DNA from: Pseudomonadota bacterium
GTDB taxonomy: Bacteria; Pseudomonadota; Alphaproteobacteria; Micropepsales; Micropepsaceae
NCBI GenBank assembly: GCA_016201105.1
Contig: JACQDN010000079.1
Coordinates: 1-64,000 of the forward strand
Direction: 5' to 3'
Length of the DNA: 64,000 nt
The notes beneath the pieces are model-generated. The model had not been told where the DNA came from. It did no database searches and saw only the letters and a program-made list of their open reading frames with translations. Positions 8,263-16,843 of the stretch are shown here, piece after piece (the first letter of the stretch is position 1; each line of letters opens with the position of its first letter). The translations under genes were made by a program, and so were the position numbers.

Positions 8263-9927
8263 ATGCAACAAACGCGGCGGGAATTTGTCGGTACGGCCGT
8301 CGGACTGGCGGCGCTGTCGAGCTTCGCGGGCATGGCACCCGCGTTCGCGGCAACCGGCCCCGTGCGCGTGCCGCTGTCCGAGTTCGTGATGGATCAGCGC
8401 CGTTTGGATTCCCTGCGCCGGGGTATCGCGGCGATGAAAGCACTGCCCGCTTCCGATCATCGCAGCTGGTTCTTCCAGGCCTCCGTCCACGCCAACAACA
8501 AGGCGCTCTATGACGATGCGGTCGCAAAGAATTCCAAAGTCGCCAACGTGGATAAGGCGCGCTACTGGAACAAGTGCCCGCATTTCGGCGCCTGTTCGGC
8601 CGACTTTCTCCTCTGGCACCGCGCGTATATCTTCTATTTCGAACGCCATCTGCGCGACGCGGCGCAGGACGCCGACCTTGCGATTCCCTACTGGGACTAC
8701 TCGAAAGAGGATGCGCGCAGCTTCCCGGAGGACTTCGCGCCGCAGTTTCTGGACGGCGACAAGAAGATCGCCAATTCGCTCTATCACAAGAACCGCGAAT
8801 TCGCTTTCGTCTCCGGCCGTTTCGATCTCAGCGCCAAGATCTGCCAAGCGTTCAATGCGGTGAACAGCGCCAATTTCTTCCACGAAACCAATTCGCGCGG
8901 CTTCGGCGGCGACACGCTGGATTCCGATCGCACCGAGCTCGGTCTGCTGGAGCAGCGCCCCCACAACGATATCCACGTCGCCGTCGGCGGCATCGTCGGC
9001 TCGGTGAACGGCGCAATGTCGGATATTCCCACGGCCGCTTTCGATCCGATCTTCTGGGTGCATCACGCCAACATCGATCGCATGTGGGCCGAGTGGTCGG
9101 TGCAGCCGGGCAAGCGCTGGGGCCCGCTGCCGGGAGCCGAATGGTTCGACGAGAAACCATGGGTGTTCCTCGATGTCGACGGCAGCGAAAAGCGCGAGAG
9201 CCGCCGCTTCTACGTCGAACGCAACAATCTCGCGGTCCGCTATGACATCGACGATCCGTCGAAGATGGCGCTCACGCTGCCTTCGATACCGCGCACAGTT
9301 GCCGCCGCCGCGCCGCCGCCGCCTGGATCCGCGGCGCCGATCGCGAAGTCGACGGCGTCGATGCTGGGCGGCGAGATGCTCGCCGCCTCGATGCTTCTCG
9401 ATGAGACCGGGCCGCTGACGGTCTCGCCGCGCGCGGCGGCTTCTCGCATCCTTGATGAGAACAAGAATTTTACGAAGTCGGAATCCGCAAAGCCCGGCAA
9501 CGCCGCGACCGGCCCGCTGCCCAAAGATCTTGGTACCGGTGTTTCGAGCGAAAAAGCACCAGGGGGACCGCGTCTTTCGTCACCGGTTCTCGAAGGCCAG
9601 CACGTCTATCTCGAGCTTGCCGACATAAGCTTCGACCGCGTGCCGTCCTCCGGTTTCGCAGTCTATCTCGCCAAAGGCGGGCAGGGCGAAGGCGCCTTCG
9701 TGGGCTTGATCGATCTCTTCGGCGCCACGCATCCGCGAATGCCGGGGATGAGCGCGATGAAGCCGGTGCAGCGTTTCGATGTGACGCGGATCGTCGGCAA
9801 ATCCAAGGGCCCTTTCACGGTCCGCGTGGAGCCTTACGACCTACTGGTCTCGAAATCCGGCGCCGCCAACACACGCGCCGATGCCATCCACATCGGCTCG
9901 ATCAAGTTCACGGTGGCGTCGGAGTAG
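8263..9927 (+). CDS. Tat-exported tyrosinase / polyphenol oxidase family protein
   Basis: Type-3 copper protein of 554 residues. The N-terminus TRREFVG plus a hydrophobic stretch ending APAFAA (to residue 30) is a Tat signal, consistent with export of a folded copper enzyme. Likely CuA ligands are His76, His107 and His119 (FLLWHRAYIFYFERHL). CuB ligands are His234 and His238 (HNDIH) and His268 (FWVHHANIDRMW). The C-terminal region from about 440 resembles the beta-rich domain of plant-type polyphenol oxidases. Expected activity is oxidation of mono- or diphenols in the periplasm. The linker at 340-440 is Ala/Pro/Ser-rich. It appears to be transcribed alone, with repeats on both sides. Confidence 0.9.
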   Translation: MQQTRREFVGTAVGLAALSSFAGMAPAFAATGPVRVPLSEFVMDQRRLDSLRRGIAAMKALPASDHRSWFFQASVHANNKALYDDAVAKNSKVANVDKARYWNKCPHFGACSADFLLWHRAYIFYFERHLRDAAQDADLAIPYWDYSKEDARSFPEDFAPQFLDGDKKIANSLYHKNREFAFVSGRFDLSAKICQAFNAVNSANFFHETNSRGFGGDTLDSDRTELGLLEQRPHNDIHVAVGGIVGSVNGAMSDIPTAAFDPIFWVHHANIDRMWAEWSVQPGKRWGPLPGAEWFDEKPWVFLDVDGSEKRESRRFYVERNNLAVRYDIDDPSKMALTLPSIPRTVAAAAPPPPGSAAPIAKSTASMLGGEMLAASMLLDETGPLTVSPRAAASRILDENKNFTKSESAKPGNAATGPLPKDLGTGVSSEKAPGGPRLSSPVLEGQHVYLELADISFDRVPSSGFAVYLAKGGQGEGAFVGLIDLFGATHPRMPGMSAMKPVQRFDVTRIVGKSKGPFTVRVEPYDLLVSKSGAANTRADAIHIGSIKFTVASE

Positions 9928-9937
9928 TGGCTGGGTC

Positions 9938-10096
9938 TAATCACCTCCCCCTCGTGGGGAGGTCGAAATTTGCGAAGCAAATTTCGGGTGAGGGGAAGCG
10001 TCGAAGAATAGAATGCGGTCTGGCACTTCCCCTCACCCGAAAAATCCTTCGCTGCGCTCCGGATTTTTCGACCTCTCCACAAGGGAGAGGTGATTA
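9938..10096. repeat. Long imperfect palindrome, family B, copy 1
   Basis: Ends TAATCACCTCCCC and GGGAGAGGTGATTA. The left arm carries the same GAAATTTGC-GAA-GCAAATTTC hairpin as family A, but the outer stem differs (GGGTGAGGGG paired with CCCCTCACCC). It fills half of the gap between the tyrosinase and the sugar operon. Confidence 0.85.
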
Positions 10097-10226
10097 TCAA
10101 TCGACAATGCTCAGGCTTGAACGGTACCACCTGCCAGCATCTCGCCACCGGCTCCGCGCATGCTAGGCTTGGGCCATCATAGTCTGGCGGATCCGCCACG
10201 CCGTCGTTTCAGGGATCGGAGAGTGC

Positions 10227-11276
10227 ATGAAAGGACCGGCCATCTTCCTCGCGCAGTTCGCTGCGGACGAGGCGCCCTTCAACAGCCTGCCTACGATCGC
10301 CCGCTGGGCCGCAGGACTGGGTTTCAAGGGCGTTCAGATTCCAACTTGGGACCGGCGGCTGTTCGACCTGAAGCTCGCCGCGGAGAGCGACGCCTATTGC
10401 GACGAGGTGCGCGGCATGCTCGCCGACACCGGCATCGAGATTTCCGAACTCTCGACCCACATGCAGGGGCAGCTGGTCGCCGTGCATCCCGCCTATGACG
10501 AGATGTTCGACGGTGCCGTGCCGAGCGCCGTGCGCGGCAATCCGAAGGCGCGCCAAGCCTGGGCCGTCGACCAGGTCCTCATGGGGGCCAAGGCGTCGAA
10601 GCGCCTCGGCCTTCCGGCGCATGTGACATTCTCGGGATCGTTGGCTTGGCCCTATTTCTATCCCTACCCGCAGCGCCCGGCCGGTCTGGTCGAGGAAGCG
10701 TTCGACGAGCTGGCGCGGCGCTGGCGGCCGATCCTCGATGCGTTCGACGAGGCAGGAGTCGATCTTTGCTACGAAGTGCATCCCAGCGAGGATCTCTTCG
10801 ACGGCGCGACGGTGGAGATGTTCTGGGAGCGCGTCGATCATCATCCGCGCGCCTGCCTGCTCTACGATCCCAGCCACTTCATGCTGCAGCAGCTCGACTA
10901 TCTGGAATACATCGATCTCTATCACGACCGCATCAAGATGTTTCACGTCAAGGATGCGGAATTCCGTCCCACCGGACGGCAGGGCGTCTATAGCGGCTAT
11001 CAGTCGTGGAAGGATCGCGCAGGGCGTTTCCGCTCGCTCGGCGACGGGCAGATCGACTTCAAGGCGATCTTCTCCAAGTTCGCGCAGTACGGGTACAAGG
11101 GCTGGGCGGTGCTGGAATGGGAATGCGCGCTCAAGAATTCCGCCGACGGCGCGCGCGAAGGTGCGCCCTTCATCCGCGATCACATCATCGCGGTGACGGG
11201 CAAGAGCTTCGACGATTTCGTGGCGAGCGGCACGGACGCGGCCGCCAATCGCAGGATGCTGGGCCTTGATCGCTGA
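10227..11276 (+). CDS. Sugar phosphate isomerase/epimerase family TIM barrel
   Basis: AP-endonuclease-2-like TIM barrel of 349 residues with the classic divalent-metal quartet Glu183 (EVHPSE), Asp214 (DPSHF), His240 (FHVKD) and Glu297 (EWEC). Long members of this family include keto-sugar isomerases and, from memory, the large C-glycoside deglycosidase subunits (CarB/DgpC type). First gene of a five-gene sugar cluster; its end overlaps the next gene by 11 bp. The cluster has no transporter or regulator. The substrate is unknown; action on an oxidised (3-keto) sugar or glycoside is an inference from the two dehydrogenases downstream. Confidence 0.85.
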   Translation: MKGPAIFLAQFAADEAPFNSLPTIARWAAGLGFKGVQIPTWDRRLFDLKLAAESDAYCDEVRGMLADTGIEISELSTHMQGQLVAVHPAYDEMFDGAVPSAVRGNPKARQAWAVDQVLMGAKASKRLGLPAHVTFSGSLAWPYFYPYPQRPAGLVEEAFDELARRWRPILDAFDEAGVDLCYEVHPSEDLFDGATVEMFWERVDHHPRACLLYDPSHFMLQQLDYLEYIDLYHDRIKMFHVKDAEFRPTGRQGVYSGYQSWKDRAGRFRSLGDGQIDFKAIFSKFAQYGYKGWAVLEWECALKNSADGAREGAPFIRDHIIAVTGKSFDDFVASGTDAAANRRMLGLDR

Positions 11277-12423
11277 GAGCCGTCTCAAGCTTGGCATGGT
11301 CGGCGGCGGCGACGGCGCCTTCATCGGCGGCGTCCATCGCATGGCGGCGCGGCTGGACGATCGCTGGACGCTTGTCGCCGGCGCCTTCAGCGCCGATGCC
11401 GAACGTTCGCGCGCGTTCGGCCGCACGCTTGGTCTCGCGGAGGATCGCTGTTACGGCGACTGGCAGCGCATGGCGCCCGCCGAAGCCTCGCGGTCCGATC
11501 GCATCGATGCCGTCGCCATCGTTACGCCCAATTATTTGCATCACGGACCGGCGCACGCCTTTCTCGACGCCGGCATCGCCGTCATCTGCGACAAGCCGCT
11601 GACGACGAACCTTGCCGACGCGCTCGATCTTGCCGAAGCGGTGAAGCGAAGCGGTGTGCCGTTCGTGCTGACGCACAATTACAGCGGCTATGCGATGATG
11701 CGTCAGGCGCGCGCGATGATCGCCGCCGGTGCGCTGGGCGCCATCCGCGTGATCCAGGCGGAATATGCGCAAGACTGGCTGGCGCGCGATCTTCCCGGTC
11801 AGAAACAAGCGGAGTGGCGCGGCGATCCCGCGCGTGCCGGCGCGGGCGGCGCGCTCGGCGACATTGCCACGCATGCTTATCATCTCAGTACGTTTGTAAC
11901 GGGCGCGCGCGCGGACGCCGTGAGCGCCGAAACCTCGCGTTTCGTGCCGGGACGCAAGCTCGACGACGATGTGCAGATCCGTTTGCGCTGGGCGAACGGC
12001 GCGCGCGGCCAGTTGTGGGCGAGCCAGGTGGCGATCGGCGCCGCGAATGGGTTGCGCCTGCGCATTTACGGCGAGAATGCCGCGCTGGAATGGTCGCAGG
12101 AGGATCCCGATCTGCTGCGTTTCACGCGACTTGGAGAAGCGCCGCGGATTTTGCGCCGCGGCGGCCCCGGCCTTGCGCCGGCCGCGCTTGCCGCGACGCG
12201 TATTCCGGCTGGACATCCGGAAGGCTATCTCGAAGGCTTCGCGCAGGTTTATGCCGACGCCGCCGAGCTGGTGCGTGCGCACAAGGAAAAGCGCACGCCG
12301 AACGCGAACGTAGCAAACCTTCCCGGCATCGCCGACGGTGTCGATGGCATGCGCTTCATCGCCGCCGCTGTGAAGAGCGCGGCTGAAGACGGGCGCTGGA
12401 TTTCCATGCGCGAGGTCACGTGA
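11266..12423 (+). CDS. Gfo/Idh/MocA family NAD(P)-dependent sugar dehydrogenase
   Basis: Oxidoreductase of 385 residues. The N-terminal Rossmann motif GMVGGGDGAFIGG is followed by CDKPLT, the variant of the usual EKP motif carrying the catalytic Lys, and by GGALGDIATHAYH, which carries the conserved substrate-binding His. A TTG start at 11266 overlaps the previous gene. I prefer it to the ATG at 11296, which would remove the first beta strand of the Rossmann fold. Expected to oxidise or reduce a sugar or cyclitol hydroxyl. The stop TGA overlaps the start of the next gene. Confidence 0.88.
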   Translation: MIAESRLKLGMVGGGDGAFIGGVHRMAARLDDRWTLVAGAFSADAERSRAFGRTLGLAEDRCYGDWQRMAPAEASRSDRIDAVAIVTPNYLHHGPAHAFLDAGIAVICDKPLTTNLADALDLAEAVKRSGVPFVLTHNYSGYAMMRQARAMIAAGALGAIRVIQAEYAQDWLARDLPGQKQAEWRGDPARAGAGGALGDIATHAYHLSTFVTGARADAVSAETSRFVPGRKLDDDVQIRLRWANGARGQLWASQVAIGAANGLRLRIYGENAALEWSQEDPDLLRFTRLGEAPRILRRGGPGLAPAALAATRIPAGHPEGYLEGFAQVYADAAELVRAHKEKRTPNANVANLPGIADGVDGMRFIAAAVKSAAEDGRWISMREVT

Positions 12424-13193
12424 TGCGGCAGAGCTTTGCCTGGTGGTCCTTTACGCACGGCCGCGACGTCGAGCCCGAACCATTCCTGCGCGCGGCGAAG
12501 GACTCCGGCGCTGGCGGTGTGGAAATGCTTCCTGAAACTCTGTGGCCGTTGGCGCGCGATCTGGGCCTTGAGCTCGTCACCATCAGCGGTCACGCGCTCG
12601 AACAGGGCTTCAACGATCCCGCACGCCACACGGCACTGAAAGAAGAAGTGCGCCGCAAGATCGATGCCGCCGCCGCAGGCGGAGTCGACGCCGTGATCGT
12701 GTTCGCCGGCTCGCGGTTCGGAGACGGCGTCGACGCGCCTGCCATTGCCGCCTGCGTGGAGGGACTTGGTCCTGTCGTCGCGCATGCCGGCAAGGCCGGT
12801 GTGCGCTTGTTGCTGGAGTTGCTCAACAGCAAGGTCGATCATCCCGGCCACCAGTGCGACCGCACATCGTTCGGCGCCGAGATCGTGCGCCAGTTGAACT
12901 CGCCCACGTTGCGGCTGCTCTACGACGGCTATCACATGCAGCTGATGGAGGGCGACCTCAGCCGCACGATCAAGGCGCATGCCGATCTGATCGGACATAT
13001 TCATACGGCCGGCGCGCCGGGCCGCCGCGACCTCGACGACCGCCAGGAAATCAACTGGCGCGGCATTGCGGGCTTGCTCCACCATATGGGCTACGATCAC
13101 TGGGTCGGCCACGAATTCGTGCCGCGCGGCGATCCGATTGCGGCGCTGAAGCAAGCGGTCGATTTGTTTGCAGGAAGCGCGCGCGTATCTTGA
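12423..13193 (+). CDS. Hydroxypyruvate isomerase-like TIM barrel
   Basis: TIM-barrel isomerase of 256 residues in the Hyi-like branch of the xylose-isomerase superfamily. Metal-site motifs are LLLELLNSKVDHPG (Glu), LYDGYHMQ (Asp), IGHIHTAGAPGR (His) and VGHEF (Glu). The ATG at 12423 overlaps the preceding TGA, giving TGATG coupling; a GTG one codon earlier is also possible. Hyi proteins convert hydroxypyruvate to tartronate semialdehyde, but many homologues isomerise other keto-acids or sugars. In this cluster a keto-sugar step is more likely than glyoxylate metabolism. Confidence 0.82.
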   Translation: MRQSFAWWSFTHGRDVEPEPFLRAAKDSGAGGVEMLPETLWPLARDLGLELVTISGHALEQGFNDPARHTALKEEVRRKIDAAAAGGVDAVIVFAGSRFGDGVDAPAIAACVEGLGPVVAHAGKAGVRLLLELLNSKVDHPGHQCDRTSFGAEIVRQLNSPTLRLLYDGYHMQLMEGDLSRTIKAHADLIGHIHTAGAPGRRDLDDRQEINWRGIAGLLHHMGYDHWVGHEFVPRGDPIAALKQAVDLFAGSARVS

Positions 13194-13230
13194 TCCAGAA
13201 TGGAGCGCTTGAATTTGATTACCCTTGAAT

Positions 13231-13392
13231 CCGTCATGGCCGACCGGCCGGACCCCGGACTTGATCCGGGGGTAGGCGTGTCGGCCATCCATGATCTCGA
13301 TGCGAACACGTTTGCACCAAGACACCTCCCATGGGTGTTCATGGATGGCCGGGACGCGCTCCACTGCGTTACGCGCCGCCCGGCCATGACGA
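13231..13392. repeat. Palindromic repeat, family D
   Basis: Ends CGTCATGGCCG and CGGCCATGACG are inverted. Internal stems include GACCCCGGACTTGATCCGGG and CCATCCATGA against TCATGGATGG. It separates the Hyi-like gene from the GMC gene, so the second half of the cluster may be expressed through or from this element. Confidence 0.75.
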
Positions 13393-13441
13393 GTTCTTTT
13401 TATTCAATCAAAATCGAAGCAGGTCTGGAAAAGGCGCACTA

Positions 13442-15139
13442 ATGCAGTTCGACGCGATCGTGGTGGGTTCTGGCATCAGCGGCGGCTGGGCCGCCAAGGA
13501 ATTGTGCGAGCGCGGGCTCAAGGTGCTCATGCTAGAGCGCGGCCCGAATATCGAGCACGGCGCCGATTATAGCCACGATCTCGCGGCGCAACTGCGGCGG
13601 CGCGACGACCAGGTGCCGCTGGAAGAGCGCCAGCTGCACTATCCTTATTACGACGGCGTCGCCTACGCGCTGTTCGAATCCAACCGCAAATTCTGGGCGA
13701 GCGATCACGACTACCCCTACGAGACCGTGCCCGGAAAACCCTATCGCTGGATCCGCGGCTATCAACTCGGCGGCCGCTCGCTCACCTGGTGGCGCCAGTC
13801 CTATCGCTGGGCGCCCGCCGATTTCGAATCCAACCTGAAAGACGGCCACGGCGTCGACTGGCCCATCCGCTACGACGATCTCGCTCCCTGGTACGACCAC
13901 GCCGAGGCCTTTGCCGGGATCAGCGGCAACTACGACGAGATTCCGCATCTGCCCGACGGCGATTTCCTGCCGCCTTACGAACTCAACTGCGTTGAGGAAG
14001 CGATCAGGGAAAAGATCGAAGCCGCGTTTCCCACAAGGCGCATGATCATCGGCCGCGCCGCGCAGCTGAGCCGCGTGACCAAGGTACACCAGGACCTCGG
14101 ACGCAAGCGCTGCGAACAGCGCATGCGTTGCGTGCACGGTTGTCCGCTCGGCAGCTATTTCTCCTCCCAGGCGGCGACGCTGCCGGCGGCGAAGAACACC
14201 GGCAATCTCACGATCCTGACCGACATGATCGTGCAGTCGGTGGAAGTCGATGCGAAGAGCGGCCGCGCCTCGGGCGTGCGCGCGGTCAACCGGTTGACGA
14301 AACAAGCGCAAACCTATGAAGCACAGCTGGTCTTTCTCAATGCCTCGGCAATCAACACCGCCGTCATTCTTTTGAATTCGGTGTCGGATGCGTTCCCGCG
14401 CGGTCTCGCGAACGGCAGCGACCAGGTCGGCCGCAACCTGATGGATCATGTCAGCTGCAAGGCGATCGTCGGACGTTATCCGGGCTTCGATGACGTTCAC
14501 GATCCCGCCGACAGGCCGACCGGCATCTACATTCCGCGCTATGCCCACACGACCGAGGGCGACAAGCCCTATTTGCGCGGCTTCGGCATGCAGGGTGGCG
14601 CTGGACGCACGCGCAGGATCGAAGCGCGGGTGCTGGGCGGCGCCGAGCGCGAGGACGACGAGATCGGGCGGAAGCCCTGGAGCTTTTCGCTCGTGCCGTT
14701 CGGCGAAGTGCTGCCCGATCCGAACAATCGCGTGACGCTATCGCGCACGCGCGTCGATCAATGGGACATGCCTGTTCCCGTCATCGATTGCGCGCACGGC
14801 AAGAACGAATACGCGATGATGCGCGAGGCGGCGCGCGACGCCGCCGAGATGCTGCGCGCGGCCGGCTGCGTCGACATCAATGCCTGGGAGGAAGCCGGAG
14901 AGCAGCTGACGCCGCCGGGCGATCGCATCCACGAGATGGGCACGGCGCGCATGGGCCGCGATCCCAAGACCTCGGTGCTGAACGGCTGGGGCCAGGCGCA
15001 TGAAGCGCCCAACGTGTTCGTCAGCGACGGTGCTGCGATGACGTCGAGCGCCAACATGAACCCGTCGCTCACCTACATGGCGCTGGCCGCGCGCGCCGCC
15101 AACCGCGCCGCCGACCTGCTGCAAGAGGGAGCTTTGTGA
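13442..15139 (+). CDS. GMC family FAD-dependent oxidoreductase (sugar/glycoside dehydrogenase type)
   Basis: Flavoprotein of 565 residues. The FAD motif VVGSGISGGWAAKE is at the N-terminus. The conserved catalytic pair of the GMC C-terminal domain is His497 (IHEMGTARMG) and Asn540 (MNPSLTYMA). This subfamily contains pyranose/glucoside 3-dehydrogenases and FAD C-glycoside 3-oxidases of the CarA type. No small Tat-carrying subunit (gluconate 2-dehydrogenase subunit 3 type) and no cytochrome c is nearby, so a soluble cytoplasmic oxidase or dehydrogenase is plausible. Start chosen at the ATG directly before the FAD fold; an upstream in-frame extension is repeat sequence. Confidence 0.88.
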   Translation: MQFDAIVVGSGISGGWAAKELCERGLKVLMLERGPNIEHGADYSHDLAAQLRRRDDQVPLEERQLHYPYYDGVAYALFESNRKFWASDHDYPYETVPGKPYRWIRGYQLGGRSLTWWRQSYRWAPADFESNLKDGHGVDWPIRYDDLAPWYDHAEAFAGISGNYDEIPHLPDGDFLPPYELNCVEEAIREKIEAAFPTRRMIIGRAAQLSRVTKVHQDLGRKRCEQRMRCVHGCPLGSYFSSQAATLPAAKNTGNLTILTDMIVQSVEVDAKSGRASGVRAVNRLTKQAQTYEAQLVFLNASAINTAVILLNSVSDAFPRGLANGSDQVGRNLMDHVSCKAIVGRYPGFDDVHDPADRPTGIYIPRYAHTTEGDKPYLRGFGMQGGAGRTRRIEARVLGGAEREDDEIGRKPWSFSLVPFGEVLPDPNNRVTLSRTRVDQWDMPVPVIDCAHGKNEYAMMREAARDAAEMLRAAGCVDINAWEEAGEQLTPPGDRIHEMGTARMGRDPKTSVLNGWGQAHEAPNVFVSDGAAMTSSANMNPSLTYMALAARAANRAADLLQEGAL

Positions 15140-15870
15140 CCCACATGAAGATCGGCATCCAACTCTATACGCTGCGCAAACCGTTTAAGGACAATCCGGT
15201 CGGCACTCTCGAGCAGATCCGCAACACCGGCTACGACTCGGTTGAGTTCGCCGCGCCGCTCGGCATGGATTTCGCAGGCCTCGCCAAGCGTATGCAGGAG
15301 ATCGGGCTCGATTGTCCTTCGTGCCATGTGGGCCTCGGCGACATGGCCCAACGCCCGGCCGACGTGCTGGCGATGGCAAAGACGCTCGGCTGCCGCTTCA
15401 TCGTGATGCCTTTTGTCATGCCGGACGAGCGCGACTGGAATGTCGTGATCTCCAAGCTGTCGGCGTTTGCAAAGCGCGCGAAGGAAGAAGGCTTCCGCGT
15501 CGCCTACCACCATCACGATTTTGAGTTCGACGCGTCCGGTGGAAAGCGCCCGTTCGACATTCTCGTTGGCGAGACGGATCCGGCGCTGGTGAATTTCGAG
15601 CTCGACGTCTATTGGCTGAAGAAAGGCGGCGAAGATCCGCTGGCGGTGATCAAGAAGCTCGACGGCCGTGTGAAGCTGGTGCATCTGAAAGACTACAAAG
15701 CAGACGGCAACATGACGGACGTTGGTTCCGGCACGCTGGACTTCCCAGCGCTGATTGCAGCCGCGAAGAAGTCAGGCGCCGAACACTTCTTCGTCGAACA
15801 CGATTTCCCGCCCGCGCCATATTGGCCGAGTGTTGAAGCGAGCTTGCGCTATTTGCGAGCGCTGGGGTGA
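15136..15870 (+). CDS. Sugar phosphate isomerase/epimerase family TIM barrel
   Basis: TIM barrel of 244 residues opening with KIGIQLYTLR, typical of a branch close to keto-sugar isomerases and 3-ketoglucoside-processing proteins. Metal-site motifs include AYHHHDFEF, NFELDVYW (Asp), LVHLKDYK (His) and FVEHDF (Glu). The GTG start at 15136 overlaps the GMC stop codon (GTGA); an ATG at 15145 is the alternative. Last gene of the sugar cluster and coupled to the GMC oxidoreductase, which suggests it acts directly on the oxidised product. Confidence 0.85.
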   Translation: MTHMKIGIQLYTLRKPFKDNPVGTLEQIRNTGYDSVEFAAPLGMDFAGLAKRMQEIGLDCPSCHVGLGDMAQRPADVLAMAKTLGCRFIVMPFVMPDERDWNVVISKLSAFAKRAKEEGFRVAYHHHDFEFDASGGKRPFDILVGETDPALVNFELDVYWLKKGGEDPLAVIKKLDGRVKLVHLKDYKADGNMTDVGSGTLDFPALIAAAKKSGAEHFFVEHDFPPAPYWPSVEASLRYLRALG

Positions 15871-15881
15871 AGCGCAGAAAT

Positions 15882-16055
15882 CTTCCTCCCCCGCCGTTGC
15901 GGGGGAGGTGGCTCGCGCGCAGCGCGAGACGGAAGGGGTGGCGGTAGATGCAAAGATTAATCGCGATCGTCCTTCGAATTTCCCGCCACCCCCTCCGTCA
16001 TCCGCGCGCTATCGCGCGCGTCTGACACCTCCCCCGCGACGGCGGGGGAGGAAGC
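15882..16055. repeat. Long palindrome, family C, copy 1
   Basis: Ends CTTCCTCCCCCGCCGTTGC and CGACGGCGGGGGAGGAAG. The inner stem GGGGTGGCGG pairs with CCGCCACCCC. The left arm includes the hairpin CTCGCGC-GCA-GCGCGAG. Its right part encodes the last residues of the DUF559 protein. Confidence 0.8.
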
Positions 16056-16411
16056 TCGAGGTGGCTGAAGATCATTGAGTGCACCATGTCCAAATGACGA
16101 TAGATCTCATCGTTTGTGACGCGGATTACGCGCCAACCGCGTCGCATCATGAAGGCGTCGCGGCGGCGATCGTAAGCTACTTCCTCATCCGTCGAATGCG
16201 TCGCGCCGTCGACTTCCACGACCAGCCGCGCGGAGACGCAAGCAAAGTCCGCGATGTAGGGGCCGATCGGATGTTGGCGTCGGAAATGGACGCCGTGGTG
16301 CTTCTTCTGCCGCAAGGATGGCCACAGCATCACCTCGGCTTCCGTCATGTTTCGCCGGAGGGTTTTGACGTGCGGTCGTGAGAGGCGTTCGGCTTTTCTC
16401 ATTTCCCTCAC
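15998..16411 (-). CDS. DUF559 domain endonuclease-like protein
   Basis: Protein of 137 residues in the DUF559 family, related to very-short-patch-repair (Vsr) nucleases with a PD-(D/E)xK-like core. The N-terminal helix MTEAEVMLWPSLR, the acidic residue in YIADFAC and the ExD motif VVEVDGATH are conserved, followed by RRDAFMMRRGWRVIRVTNDEI. The last 18 or so residues (PPPPSRGRCQTRAIARG) are encoded by palindrome C1, so the original stop was probably earlier. It lies between two family C palindromes. The cellular role of DUF559 proteins is not established. Confidence 0.85.
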   Translation of the reverse strand: MREMRKAERLSRPHVKTLRRNMTEAEVMLWPSLRQKKHHGVHFRRQHPIGPYIADFACVSARLVVEVDGATHSTDEEVAYDRRRDAFMMRRGWRVIRVTNDEIYRHLDMVHSMIFSHLELPPPPSRGRCQTRAIARG

Positions 16412-16518
16412 ACCGTCAGTTCACGGAAGAGGGAAGCTAAATCATCGACGCCGGATGCTCGTGGGAGCAATTGTATTGAGGTGTCGCGTTCGATCTCTTT
16501 GAGACCACTTCATACAAT

Positions 16519-16682
16519 GCTTCCTCCCCCGCCATTGTGTTGCGGGGGGAGGTGGCTCGCGCACAGCGCGAGACGGAAGGGGTGGCGGGAAATTCGACAG
16601 ACAATCGCGATTATTCTTTGCCGCTACCGCCACCCCCTCCGTCATCCGCGCGCTGTCGCAACGCAACGGCGGGGGAGGAAGC
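16519..16682. repeat. Long palindrome, family C, copy 2
   Basis: Same architecture as the copy at 15882-16055, with ends CTTCCTCCCCCGCC and GGCGGGGGAGGAAGC and the inner GGGGTGGCGG / CCGCCACCCC stem. The middle sequences differ. The gap 16412-16843 holds only this element and the operators listed below. Confidence 0.8.
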
Positions 16683-16760
16683 CGTAGCGAGAGTGTTTCG
16701 GCTGTTCGTGCGCGCCCTGACTGGCCAACCAAGCGCGAAAGTCCAACAGACTCTGTGACT

Positions 16761-16822
16761 TATTGTTTTTCGATAAATCTCTTTACTGTTTATCGGTAAT
16801 GGTATATCGTTTTTCGATAAAT
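16761..16822 (+). promoter_or_regulatory. Repeated palindromic operator TATCG-N5-CGATA upstream of DUF2975/XRE genes
   Basis: A perfect inverted repeat TATCG-TTTTT-CGATA lies at 16805-16819, inside TATCGTTTTTCGATAAAT. A near copy, TATTGTTTTTCGATAAAT, begins at 16761, 44 bp upstream on the same face of the helix. A half site TTTATCG is at 16789-16795. They directly precede the RBS (GGAG near 16832) of the DUF2975 gene. The likely binder is the co-transcribed XRE protein. Confidence 0.65.
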
Positions 16823-16843
16823 ACCGCTTTCCGGAGAAATGTC

